Assembly: GCF_000365305.1 (NCBI RefSeq)
Contig: NZ_CM001841.1
Span: 2,025,357-2,089,356, forward strand
DNA length: 64,000 nucleotides
Reading direction: 5' to 3'
Origin: Dickeya dianthicola NCPPB 453
Lineage (GTDB): Bacteria; Pseudomonadota; Gammaproteobacteria; Enterobacterales; Enterobacteriaceae
Under the pieces are notes generated by a model. That model did not search any database. It was not told the origin of the DNA and was given only the letters and a program-made list of their open reading frames with translations. A program made the translations under genes and the position numbers. Position 1 is the first letter of the stretch, and each line of letters begins with the position of its first letter. Positions 17,651 through 26,537 of the stretch are shown here, piece after piece.

Positions 17651-19027
17651 ATGATTTCACCCGAGCACAATATTGCCGCGCTGTACCGGGAAATGCACTG
17701 GCTGTCGCAGGTGGTCTGTCAGGTGATTGGCTGTTATCTGAAGCACGACGGGCATGAAAATCACTGGCTGGAAATTACCCCGCCGCGGCTGGAACACCAT
17801 GCCAGCGTGTATGCCGATCTGGTCCGGAACTGGGAACTGAATACCTTTGAGCGGCTGGCGCTGGCGCTGACGATCGCCCCCGCCCTGAGCCCCAACGTGC
17901 TGGATAAATTGTTCGGGCTGAACCTGAGTACCGAACGGGGGTTCAGCGAATTCGGCGGGGTGAGCGATAACGCGTTCAGCGGGTTCATTCCCACCGGGCA
18001 AACCCTTAATTTCCTGATTGCCGGCAATGATCCGGCCTGGCGGCTGGAGGTGATGCATATTCTCTCGCCCCGGCACCGGTTTATGGCGGAACAGGTCACC
18101 GAGCTGTTGCCGGCCGACCCCGCGTTGCCGGCCTGGGCCGGCGTTTATCGGCTCAACGACCGCTGGCTGACGTATCTGATTACCGGCGAGCACCCGCGCC
18201 CTGAACTGAGCATGAGTTTTCCGGCCCATCCGCTGGAGACGCCGCTATGCTGGGACGATCTGGTTTTGGATTATCGGGTGATGAACCGGGTGAATGAGAT
18301 CCGCGCCTGGCTGTCTTACGGCGATACCCTGATGCAGGAGTGGCGGCTCGATCAGAAAGTCAAACCCGGTTATCGCGCGTTGTTTTTCGGCCCGCCGGGA
18401 ACGGGAAAAACCCTCACCGCCGCGTTGCTGGCCAAGGTCACCGACCGGGATGTGTATCGCGTGGACGTGTCGATGGTGGTTTCTAAATACATCGGGGAAA
18501 CCGAGAAAAACCTGTCGCGGCTTTTTGACGCCGCCAGCTACAAAGACTGGATCCTGTTTTTTGACGAAGCGGACGCCTTGTTCGGCAAGCGCACCGTCAC
18601 CCAGTCTTCCAACGACCGTCACGCCAACCAGCTCACCGGTTACTTGTTGCAGCGCATTGAGGATTTTCCCGGCACCGTGATTCTGGCTACCAATCTTAAG
18701 GCCAATATGGATGATGCCTTCACCCGTCGTTTCCAGAACATGGTGGAGTTCGCCCTTCCCGGCCCGCAGGAGCGGTTGCAACTATGGCAGAACGCTTTTC
18801 GGGAGGTGTGCGAACTGGGCGATGATATTGAGCTGTCGCGCATCGCCGAAGACTTTGCGCTGTCCGGCGGGCAAATCGTCAACGTACTGCGCCAGTGCGC
18901 GTTGCAAGCCATCCGTCGCGGCGAACGCGTCGTGTATCGCGACGATCTGTTGAACGGTATCCGTCAGGAATTCCAGAAAGACAACAAAACCATTCGGCTA
19001 ACCCACTCACCGCGGGGTACATCATGA
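17651..19027 (+). CDS. eCIS AAA+ ATPase (Afp15-like)
   Basis: A 458-residue AAA+ ATPase of the Afp15 class, needed for assembly or cargo handling of eCIS particles. Walker A is GPPGTGKT at residues 247-254. Walker B is FFDEAD with D305 and E306. Sensor 1 is ILATN and an arginine finger lies in FTRRF. The N-terminal 200 residues are the family-specific domain. The ATG at 17651 is preferred to 17645 because AAGGAG at 17637-17642 sits 8 bases from it. The 3' end overlaps the next gene as ATGA (19024-19027). Confidence 0.9.
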   Translation: MISPEHNIAALYREMHWLSQVVCQVIGCYLKHDGHENHWLEITPPRLEHHASVYADLVRNWELNTFERLALALTIAPALSPNVLDKLFGLNLSTERGFSEFGGVSDNAFSGFIPTGQTLNFLIAGNDPAWRLEVMHILSPRHRFMAEQVTELLPADPALPAWAGVYRLNDRWLTYLITGEHPRPELSMSFPAHPLETPLCWDDLVLDYRVMNRVNEIRAWLSYGDTLMQEWRLDQKVKPGYRALFFGPPGTGKTLTAALLAKVTDRDVYRVDVSMVVSKYIGETEKNLSRLFDAASYKDWILFFDEADALFGKRTVTQSSNDRHANQLTGYLLQRIEDFPGTVILATNLKANMDDAFTRRFQNMVEFALPGPQERLQLWQNAFREVCELGDDIELSRIAEDFALSGGQIVNVLRQCALQAIRRGERVVYRDDLLNGIRQEFQKDNKTIRLTHSPRGTS

Positions 19028-19299
19028 AGCATGTCAGTCTGCAGCATAAAACCGCAACGACCCAGCGCCAGGCGCAGCGCCAGCCGCGTCAACCGTTGCA
19101 GGATAACCGGGCCTCGCCGTTGACTGCCTTGCAATTCAAAGGCGATCGCTATTACTGGGTCAAACCCGCGGATGGAAGCTGGATGTACGTTGGCGCATTC
19201 AAGAACCATGCCTCGGCCAATCAGTGGTGGGCAGCCAATAAAAGCACGTATCCCGGCGGGCGGTTCAGCCAGGGAAATTCGGCATCCAAATTCAAATGA
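19024..19299 (+). CDS. Small eCIS-locus protein between ATPase and cargo
   Basis: A 91-residue basic protein. Residues 1-35 are Gln/Arg-rich and probably disordered. Residues 36-91 form a compact aromatic domain (ALQFKGDRYYWVKPADGSWMYVGAFKNHASANQWW). The family is not recognised. It starts on the ATPase stop (ATGA) and the DUF4157 protein follows 15 bases later, so all three are probably made together. Small genes in this slot could encode a cargo chaperone, loading adaptor or immunity-like partner; the sequence alone does not decide. Confidence 0.7.
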   Translation: MKHVSLQHKTATTQRQAQRQPRQPLQDNRASPLTALQFKGDRYYWVKPADGSWMYVGAFKNHASANQWWAANKSTYPGGRFSQGNSASKFK

Positions 19300-19314
19300 C
19301 CAGAGTGTCACGAC

Positions 19315-22300
19315 ATGGCTGACTTTACTTCCGCGCTGCGCCAGCAACGTCACACCCAATCCGCTACGCGGAGTACGCCGCGTCAGCGCGGCGTGACGTT
19401 GCCTGATAATCGCCCGCCGGTGTCGTCAGTGGGAAAAACCGGGTTGCCGTCGCCGTTGAAATCAGGAATGGAGCAGCTATCCGGACAGTCGCTGGATCAT
19501 GTCCGGGTACACTATAACTCGGATAAACCGGCGCGCTACGGCGCGTATGCTTATGCGCAGGGCGCCGATATCCATCTCGCGCCGGGGCAATCGCACCATC
19601 TGCCGCATGAACTGGGTCATGTGGTGCAGCAGGCGCAGGGGCGGGTGCGCGCCACAACCCAGTTGCATGGCGCCGGCATCAATGACGACCCGTCGCTGGA
19701 AGCCGAAGCGACCCGCATGGGACAACAGGCGCAGCAGATGGCGACCGCGGCGCCGCTGACCGGGGATCGCGGTTTTGCCGCGTCGTCCGCCGGGCCGGTG
19801 CAGCGTTATGCCTGGCCGGACGCCCATCAGGCGATACAGCGCAGCGTCGTGTCCGATTTCACCTTTTCTCTGCTGAAAACTCATCTGCTGCCGTTGGGCC
19901 TGAACAACATATTGCTGTTTGCCGACGGTCAGGCGCTTAAGATGCTGTCGCATTACGCGTCGTTTGGAAAAATCATCGACAAAGCGACCGCATTCAGCAA
20001 TGCGCTCAGTTCCGCCATCGGCATCTGGGACGCGCTGCCGGCGCCGGTGAGAACCGGTATTCTGTTTCTGGCCGGCAAGGTGGCGAGCTACCTGCCGAGC
20101 CAACGGGCGGTGAGTTACAGCCACAGCCTGCTGGTGGCGGCCGATGAAGGGGCGGCAACCCATGTGTTGTTGCAGGTGGTGGATATCCTCAAGATAGCCA
20201 TTAACGCGGCCAACCACCCGATCAGCAGCGCGGTCAAATTCGGTCAGTATCTTTACGCCAACTGGTGGCAGGGCTCGGGCGCTGAAAACACACCGGCGTC
20301 AACGACGGGTAAGCAGGAAAAAGCAGCGTCGCCGGATGAGCGGAAAAAAGCGCTCGCCAGCCTCGATTTGCACATCATCTGGCTGAAGGTCGGCTCCGTA
20401 AAGCTGAAAAATACCCAGCAGGATAGCGATGGAAAAACGACGCAGGGCGGGCTGCACGCCGGGTTTTCGCTAGGTTATCGGCTGTTTGATCATGAAGGAT
20501 CGCTGGGGCAGAACGGCAAACTGACGCTGATCCTGCCGTGGGAAGGCGGGGCGATGCTGGAATCGCAGGAAAACATCAACCTGATCAAGGAAATGGTGTT
20601 CGGCAGCGAGTTGTTTGTGGTACGCCAGCTGGATATGACGTCGTTGTCGGTCAGCAACGAAGGGCTGCAACAGCTTGGTTTTTCTCTGAAGGCGTTTTCC
20701 ATCGGCAATGGCGCGGTGCTGGCGAAGGATATACAGGCCAGTTACCAGAAAAATAGCGGGATAATCTTTGCCGGCCACGCCGGCATCGGCCTGTATGGCT
20801 GGAATGCGGGCGCAAATTTGGCGTTGATGCTGGATGACAACGGGCATTTTCAGTCGGGCAGCATGGACGGCTTTCATGAAAGCCAAGGCATCGTCACCAT
20901 CAAGCAGGCGGCCATCAGCAAGACGGGCGGGCTAAGCCTCACCAACGCCGAATTGAATCTACAGCCGCTGACCGGGCTGGACATCCGGGGAATGATTGCG
21001 AACTTAACGGTGAAAAATAACGAGGTCGCCGGTGCCGGGTCGGTCACCGGGCAACAGATCCCGCTGCTTGGCGATCAGGTCATATTGGAAAACGTGCGGG
21101 GCGAATTGAGCGCTAATGCCGAGGGGTGGCAGGCGTCGGCCAGCGCGAGCCTCGCTATCAAGGCTATTGGCGTTAAAGGCGAGGTGAATGGCGTTAGCAT
21201 TGATCATAACGGCGTGAATTTCACTTCCGCCATTGTTAGCGGTCCGCAGGAACTGACGCTGTTTTCCGGGTTCACGCTGGAACGGCCGCAATTCCTTATC
21301 GAAGAGAACGGCAAGTCGATGACGTTGACCAGCGATGCGGCGCTCAAGCTGGCTAACGTCGCCGGCAGTGCGAAACAATTGCGCTTTGGCATCAACGCGG
21401 ATGGGGTTAAAGGGTCCGTGGCTTCCGCCAGTATAAAAACATCGCTGTTTTCGCTGGGGATGAAAGCCGCGCAGATCAACCGCGATGGTTTGCACGTCGA
21501 TGAAGCGGAGCTGACGTTGTTGCCAAACCGGTCGGCCAGCGATGAGAAAAACATGACGGCGTTTATTCCCGGTTTCAACGCCGGGATCATGGATTTCCTG
21601 CCGTTAGATTTGGTGACGTTCACGGTTTTCGATGTCGATCTGACGCAGAAGGGGCTGCGCGTAAAAACCTTCCGGCCGACGCTGAATAAACTGAGTTTCT
21701 CGGCGTTTGGCGCATCGGCGCAGTTGGATCCGGAAAAGCGGTTCGGCGAGGTGGGTTATAAGAAACAGCTGTCGCTGAAAGACCTGGCCGCCGGACTGCC
21801 GCTACAGGTCGAGATAATATTCCCGGTTTTCCCAGGGCTGGAGGTCTACGGCTCGCTGGAAGCGAAAGCCGGTCTGGATATCGATATCTTACTGAACGCG
21901 AAGGGCGAGGGCGGCGTCTGGGCCGTTGGCGATCACGCCAATTTTAGCGGCGAGATAGGCCTGCGCGCTGAACTGGGGGTCAACGCCGGTTCCCAGTTGC
22001 TGCTGGCGCTCAGCGCCGGGGTTTTCGCCGAAGGCAAGGCCATGCTGCACAGCCAGGCGAACCTGCGGGGGCAGGCCGAGTTTGATCGTCAGGCGCGCCG
22101 GTTCAAGACAACCGAACCGCTGGTGATTGATTATCGCTTCAAGCCGGAAGCGGTGGCGTCCATTGGGGTGGTGGTAAAAGCCAAAGCATTGTATTTCTTC
22201 AATAAGACTATCTTTGAATATACCGCCGCCGAGTGGCGTATGGGGCATTACGAACTGGTGGGTAAAATCGGTAGCAAGAATAACGCGATGATGCCGGAAA

Positions 22301-23190
22301 AACCGGAAACGCTGGGGATGGGGAAAAAAGCCAACCCGCCGCAATACCGTGCCATTAATGGCGTGGAAGCGAAGACGCTGCTGCAAGGGGATCAGCCGAT
22401 TGCCGGCAGCGGCGACGAGCGGATGCGTATTCTGCGGGATGAACGCAATACCATAGAAAAATACCTGCAAAAACTAAAACAACGCAGCCTGAGCGCAGGA
22501 AATAAACGCCAGGCGCTGGAAACGAAGTATGTGGCGTTGTTGCAGCGTAAAAGCCAGTACCACCAAGCGCTGGTGGGGAAATTCAATGATGAACAGGCCA
22601 ATCACCAGCTCGCTGAATTCAACCGGGAATATGGCATCGACAGGTTGCAAAAACAGTATGCCGAACTGGTTGATGAAGAGCATAAGCTGATGCAAGGCAT
22701 TGAAGACAATATGGTGAAGTTGAAGTCGTTGTCGCATGTTGATGGCGATATGCTGGAGAAACAGGGATTGACGTCATCGCTCGACGCGGTTGAAAACAGC
22801 AAGAGCCAGCTTAAACAGCTACACATTCCCGATACCCAGGCCTTCGGCACATCGCTTACCGAGGCCAGCGACGGGCTGACGGCCGCGATACAGAAAGACG
22901 CGGTGGTGATGGCCGGCATCAATCGCGTGATGGGGTATAACGAATTTATTCAACAATCCACCACCCGTGAGTTTTTAATGACCACGACCCGTAAGAATAT
23001 TGTTGCCGTTGATACGGCGCTGGCGAGTTTTCATCAGCAAAAATCGCAGGCGAGTGTGGAAGCATTGCTGGGTGCGATCGGTGCTTATCTGACGAACAAC
23101 AGCCGTAGCCAACGTACGCCGATCGTCAGGCTATTGCAGCATCAGGCAAAAACGGCGCTGGAGAGTTTCAAAACGGCCAGGGGGCAATGA
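19315..23190 (+). CDS. Large eCIS-core (DUF4157) protein, candidate cargo/effector
   Basis: A 1291-residue protein whose N-terminus is an eCIS-core (DUF4157) domain, the commonest marker of eCIS cargo. Residues about 48-112 include LSGQSLDHVRVHYNSDKPA, GADIHLAPG and the zinc-protease-like HELGH at 98-102. Some eCIS-core proteins process themselves with this motif. Residues 165-340 have hydrophobic helices. About 345-990 is a long run of short amphipathic beta-strands resembling extended lipid-transfer or beta-helical proteins, with no toxin motif I know. About 1035-1140 is Lys/Gln/Glu-rich coiled coil. It ends the cluster; a strong hairpin follows. Role as injected effector is inferred from domain and position. 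Confidence 0.8.
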   Translation: MADFTSALRQQRHTQSATRSTPRQRGVTLPDNRPPVSSVGKTGLPSPLKSGMEQLSGQSLDHVRVHYNSDKPARYGAYAYAQGADIHLAPGQSHHLPHELGHVVQQAQGRVRATTQLHGAGINDDPSLEAEATRMGQQAQQMATAAPLTGDRGFAASSAGPVQRYAWPDAHQAIQRSVVSDFTFSLLKTHLLPLGLNNILLFADGQALKMLSHYASFGKIIDKATAFSNALSSAIGIWDALPAPVRTGILFLAGKVASYLPSQRAVSYSHSLLVAADEGAATHVLLQVVDILKIAINAANHPISSAVKFGQYLYANWWQGSGAENTPASTTGKQEKAASPDERKKALASLDLHIIWLKVGSVKLKNTQQDSDGKTTQGGLHAGFSLGYRLFDHEGSLGQNGKLTLILPWEGGAMLESQENINLIKEMVFGSELFVVRQLDMTSLSVSNEGLQQLGFSLKAFSIGNGAVLAKDIQASYQKNSGIIFAGHAGIGLYGWNAGANLALMLDDNGHFQSGSMDGFHESQGIVTIKQAAISKTGGLSLTNAELNLQPLTGLDIRGMIANLTVKNNEVAGAGSVTGQQIPLLGDQVILENVRGELSANAEGWQASASASLAIKAIGVKGEVNGVSIDHNGVNFTSAIVSGPQELTLFSGFTLERPQFLIEENGKSMTLTSDAALKLANVAGSAKQLRFGINADGVKGSVASASIKTSLFSLGMKAAQINRDGLHVDEAELTLLPNRSASDEKNMTAFIPGFNAGIMDFLPLDLVTFTVFDVDLTQKGLRVKTFRPTLNKLSFSAFGASAQLDPEKRFGEVGYKKQLSLKDLAAGLPLQVEIIFPVFPGLEVYGSLEAKAGLDIDILLNAKGEGGVWAVGDHANFSGEIGLRAELGVNAGSQLLLALSAGVFAEGKAMLHSQANLRGQAEFDRQARRFKTTEPLVIDYRFKPEAVASIGVVVKAKALYFFNKTIFEYTAAEWRMGHYELVGKIGSKNNAMMPEKPETLGMGKKANPPQYRAINGVEAKTLLQGDQPIAGSGDERMRILRDERNTIEKYLQKLKQRSLSAGNKRQALETKYVALLQRKSQYHQALVGKFNDEQANHQLAEFNREYGIDRLQKQYAELVDEEHKLMQGIEDNMVKLKSLSHVDGDMLEKQGLTSSLDAVENSKSQLKQLHIPDTQAFGTSLTEASDGLTAAIQKDAVVMAGINRVMGYNEFIQQSTTREFLMTTTRKNIVAVDTALASFHQQKSQASVEALLGAIGAYLTNNSRSQRTPIVRLLQHQAKTALESFKTARGQ

Positions 23191-23236
23191 ACCGGGCGGC
23201 GCTTGTTGGGAACGGCATGAACGGTGAGATCGACAA

Positions 23237-23259
23237 CCCCTCCCCATAACGGGGAGGGG
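23237..23259. terminator. Hairpin between convergent eCIS cargo gene and argS
   Basis: Perfect 9-bp stem, CCCCTCCCC (23237-23245) and GGGGAGGGG (23251-23259) with a 5-base loop. It sits between two converging genes. No U-tract follows on either strand, so termination may depend on Rho or be weak. Confidence 0.5.
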
Positions 23260-23272
23260 AGCGCGCAAGGAA

Positions 23273-25003
23273 TTACATCTTCTCGACGGTCTGGATGCCG
23301 AGCGTATCCAGGCCGGTTTTCAGCGTTTTGGCGGTCAGCAGCGCCAGCTTGAGGCGGCTTTGACGCACGCCGTCGCTGTCGGCGTTGAGGATCGGGCAGT
23401 TTTCGTAAAAACCGGAGAACAGCCCGGCCAGATCGTACAGGTAAGCGCACATCACATGCGGCGTGCCGTCGCGGGCGACGGTGGTGACCACTTCTTCGAA
23501 TTGCAGCAGACGGGTCGCCAGCGCGTGTTCATGCTCGGCGGTCAGCGCAATCGGCTGGGTCAGACCGGCTTCTTCCACCCCGGCGCGTTTGAAGATAGAC
23601 GAGACGCGGGTGTAGGCATACTGCATATAAGGTGCGGTGTTGCCTTCAAACGCCAGCATGTTATCCCAGTCGAAGATGTAGTCGGTGGTGCGGTTTTTCG
23701 ACAGGTCGGCGTATTTGACCGCGCCTATCGATACGACTTGCGCCAGTTGTTCCCGTTCGCCGCGCGCCATCTCCGGGTTTTTGCCGGCAATTAGCGCCAG
23801 CGCGCGTTCGTAAGCTTCGTCCAGCAGTTCAGACAGCTTGATGGTGCCGCCGGCGCGGGTTTTAAACGGTTTGCCGTCTTTACCCAGCATCATGCCGAAC
23901 ATGTGGTGTTCCAGGCTGACGGATTCCGGCACGTAACCGGCTTTACGCACGATGCTCCAGGCTTGCATCAGGTGCTGATGCTGGCGGGAGTCGATATAGT
24001 ACAGCACACGGTTGGCGCCCAGTTTCTCATAACGGTATTTGGCGCAGGCGATATCGGTGGTGGTATAAAGGTAGCCGCCATCCTTTTTCTGGATGATGAC
24101 GCCCATCGCCTCGCCTTCTTTGTTTTTGTACTCGTCCAGATAGACCACGGTGGCGCCTTCGCTTTCCACCGCCAGCCCTTTGGCTTTCAGGTCCGCTACG
24201 ATTTCCGGCAGCATGGCGTTGTAGAGGCTTTCGCCCATGACGTCATTTTGGGTCAGCGACACGTTCAGGCGGTCATAGCTGTGCTGGTTCTGGACCATAG
24301 TGATATCCACCAGCTTGCGCCACATTGAACGGCAATATTCGTCGCCGCTTTGCAGTTTTACTACGTAGCCGCGGGCGCGCTCGGCGAAGGCGGCATCGTC
24401 ATCGTAATGTTTTTTCGCTTCACGGTAGAACGCTTCCAGATCCGCCAGTTCCAGATCGCTGGAATGGTCGTTTTGCACATCTTCCAGATGAGCAATCAGC
24501 ATACCGAACTGGGTGCCCCAGTCGCCGACGTGGTTGGCGCGAATAACGTTGTGGCCGAGGAATTCCAGGGTACGTACGGCGGCATCGCCAATGATGGTGG
24601 AGCGCAGGTTGCCGACGTGCATCTCTTTAGCCACGTTGGGAGCCGAATAGTCAACGACGATAGTTTGCGGCTCAACGGCACGGACGCCCAGCTTCGGGGC
24701 GGTCAGCGCGTGTTCCAACTGGGCGGATAGCCACTGGGAGTCGAGAAAAATATTGATGAAACCGGGACCGGCAATCTCCGTTTTGGCTGCAATGCCATCC
24801 AGCCGCAGCGTTTGTACTACTTTCTCGGCAAGCTGGCGCGGGGGCAGGCCCAGTCTTTTGGCGGCCGCCATGATGCCATTTGCCTGATAATCACCAAATT
24901 GCGCTTTTGCTGACTGGCGAACCATTGCTTCGCTGTCTGCGGACGCGCCCGCCGCAATCATTGCCTGATGGACTTTTTCTGAAAGAAGAGCCTGAATATT
25001 CAC
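23273..25003 (-). CDS. argS: Arginine--tRNA ligase
   Basis: A 576-residue class I arginyl-tRNA synthetase, matching the E. coli length. It charges tRNA-Arg with arginine using ATP. The order is the N-terminal additional domain (1-110), catalytic Rossmann fold with [12 protein letters not shown] at about 123-134, the [10 protein letters not shown] loop in place of KMSKS (usual for this branch), and the DALR anticodon-binding domain ([14 protein letters not shown] to the end, with YAYTR and [11 protein letters not shown]). The class I signature reads HVGN, not the HVGH expected from E. coli; Asn is tolerated at this position in other class I enzymes. It is convergent with the eCIS operon and next to yecM and cutC as in E. 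coli. Confidence 0.97.
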   Translation of the reverse strand: MNIQALLSEKVHQAMIAAGASADSEAMVRQSAKAQFGDYQANGIMAAAKRLGLPPRQLAEKVVQTLRLDGIAAKTEIAGPGFINIFLDSQWLSAQLEHALTAPKLGVRAVEPQTIVVDYSAPNVAKEMHVGNLRSTIIGDAAVRTLEFLGHNVIRANHVGDWGTQFGMLIAHLEDVQNDHSSDLELADLEAFYREAKKHYDDDAAFAERARGYVVKLQSGDEYCRSMWRKLVDITMVQNQHSYDRLNVSLTQNDVMGESLYNAMLPEIVADLKAKGLAVESEGATVVYLDEYKNKEGEAMGVIIQKKDGGYLYTTTDIACAKYRYEKLGANRVLYYIDSRQHQHLMQAWSIVRKAGYVPESVSLEHHMFGMMLGKDGKPFKTRAGGTIKLSELLDEAYERALALIAGKNPEMARGEREQLAQVVSIGAVKYADLSKNRTTDYIFDWDNMLAFEGNTAPYMQYAYTRVSSIFKRAGVEEAGLTQPIALTAEHEHALATRLLQFEEVVTTVARDGTPHVMCAYLYDLAGLFSGFYENCPILNADSDGVRQSRLKLALLTAKTLKTGLDTLGIQTVEKM

Positions 25004-25230
25004 CGGTTTACCCTAAATGACGAATCAAGCCTTTCTTTATAGCATATTTGGGTTGTGTAGTCAGCAGAGCGCCGTGACAAGCGCCCCGGGCGGGGCGTCA
25101 ATAAAAATAAAACAAGGCATCCGATAATGTGGCGAGATACTTACTGCCATTATCGATAATAAAATTTAAGGTGAAAGGGGCAGCTTTCCAGCAAGCCTAA
25201 ATAGCAGAAGAGGGGCGATTAATAAAAAAC

Positions 25231-25347
25231 TTAACGTCGCTTGTGTCGACGGTCAGTGCCTAGGCGCGTACTCTGCATCGTTTTAAAATGACGGAACAGT
25301 GAATAACCGGCAATGACAACTAACATAGAGAAGGTTATTAGCAACAT
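25231..25347 (-). CDS. Small single-pass membrane protein, 38 aa
   Basis: Starting at the ATG at 25347, preceded by AAAGGG at a normal distance, this reads MLLITFSMLVVIAGYSLF followed by a basic tail (STRLGTDRRHKRR). This is one hydrophobic helix with a cytoplasmic positive end, the usual form of small stress-related inner-membrane proteins in enterobacteria. A longer TTG-initiated version from 25419 lacks a ribosome site. No family is recognised. Confidence 0.45.
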   Translation of the reverse strand: MLLITFSMLVVIAGYSLFRHFKTMQSTRLGTDRRHKRR

Positions 25348-25706
25348 GGTAAATGCCCTTTGGTCATTTAGTGGAGGTTGGATAGTTTCGAAGTTATCTG
25401 TTTTTTGTTTATTTCTCAATGTTACAGAGGATATTTAAGAATACTCTCATCGGGTTTTTAAATTTATTAAAAATCAATATATTATAATTATTATTGTATT
25501 TCTGTCATTTTGTTAACAGCCTCGATTATTATTATTCTTTGATTGAAATGAGGTTTGTCCGGCGTTGCAAATAATGGTATGAAAAAACAAGGAACTCGGG
25601 CTAATGCCAGCATGGTGTGATACCGAAGTCGCAAAAAGATGGAGGTTATTTTTGTCTATGTTAAGTTAGAGCGGATAAACTATTTATTTAGGTTAATGAG
25701 GAAATA
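25348..25706. other. AT-rich intergenic stretch
   Basis: Upstream DNA shared by the 38-aa protein (minus) and yecM (plus). The part from about 25430 to 25550 is strikingly AT-rich for this GC-rich genome, with several A/T runs such as AATATATTATAATTATTATTG, the type of sequence favoured by H-NS. No gene or RNA was recognised. Confidence 0.5.
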
Positions 25707-26279
25707 ATGGCCGCTTTGTTACCGTCGATGCTTCCCCCCTCCTTAATGAATGACCTTTCCCGTTTTGAAACGGAACTTCAGCAACTCGCGCAGCAGCTCG
25801 AACTTGACCTTGCCGCGTTTGACGCCGACCACATTTCTCTGCGCTGTCATCAGAACAGTACGGCGGAACAATGGCGTACGGCGTTGCTGGCCTGTGGGTC
25901 GTTGCTGTCGGAAAATAGGATCAACGGCCGGCCTATCTGCCTGTTTACCTTGCATCAACCGTTAACCGTGGGGCCGTGGCGGATTGATTGCGTGGAACTG
26001 CCGTGGCCGGGTAGCAAGCATTATCCACATGAAGGCTGGGAACACGTGGAACTGGTATTGCCCGGCGACCCGGCGACCTTACACCCCCGCGCGCTGGCCT
26101 GCCTGCCGGATGCGGCTCTAACCGCCCCCGGCGTTAAGCTGAAATTTAGTCACCCTCAGAGCGAACATGAGCGTCTGCCCAATCCGACGCTGGCGGTGAC
26201 GAACGGGCGTGTCACGCTGAAATTTCATCCCTATCGGATTCAGGAGATCGCGGCCAGCGAACCGTCGGCCGGTCAGTAG
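25707..26279 (+). CDS. yecM: VOC-family protein YecM
   Basis: A 190-residue protein close in length to E. coli YecM, a member of the vicinal-oxygen-chelate superfamily with unknown substrate. Candidate metal ligands lie in FDADHISLRCH and GWEHVELVLPG, with the typical KHYPHEGWEHVEL segment between the paired beta-alpha-beta modules. ATGAGGAAATA precedes the ATG. It lies between argS and cutC as in E. coli, but transcribed away from argS here. Confidence 0.88.
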   Translation: MAALLPSMLPPSLMNDLSRFETELQQLAQQLELDLAAFDADHISLRCHQNSTAEQWRTALLACGSLLSENRINGRPICLFTLHQPLTVGPWRIDCVELPWPGSKHYPHEGWEHVELVLPGDPATLHPRALACLPDAALTAPGVKLKFSHPQSEHERLPNPTLAVTNGRVTLKFHPYRIQEIAASEPSAGQ

Positions 26280-26292
26280 GTTAACGTGCTGC

Positions 26293-26340
26293 CATGTAAC
26301 GCTGTCATATAACGCTGTAATGTAACGCTGTAATGTAAAT
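26293..26340 (+). repeat. 13-bp tandem repeat, 3.7 copies
   Basis: Units of MATRTAACGCTGT begin at 26293, 26306 and 26319, with a partial copy to 26340. The array is intergenic between yecM and cutC. Confidence 0.85.
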
Positions 26341-26537
26341 TGTGTGGCGCGTCATATTCACGCTCAAATCCTGTCGCCAGTGTGACGCGCCTCTCTCCGC
26401 CGCTGGCGAGGGGATGCCAGTATTAGGCGTGCATCATGCCAGCATCGTATTACGCCAGCATCTTGTGATGCGCGGGCCATTATTTCGGAAATGCGTTGTT
26501 TTTCCGGTTTTGCTATTTTTTTGCAAGGGAGGAGAGT

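Noticed and set aside
3..19027. Type VI secretion system or ordinary Myoviridae-type prophage tail
   Set aside because: There is no TssJLM, ClpV or effector-immunity block, and no capsid, holin or lysin gene; DUF5908, the Afp15-type ATPase and the eCIS-core domain point to an eCIS.
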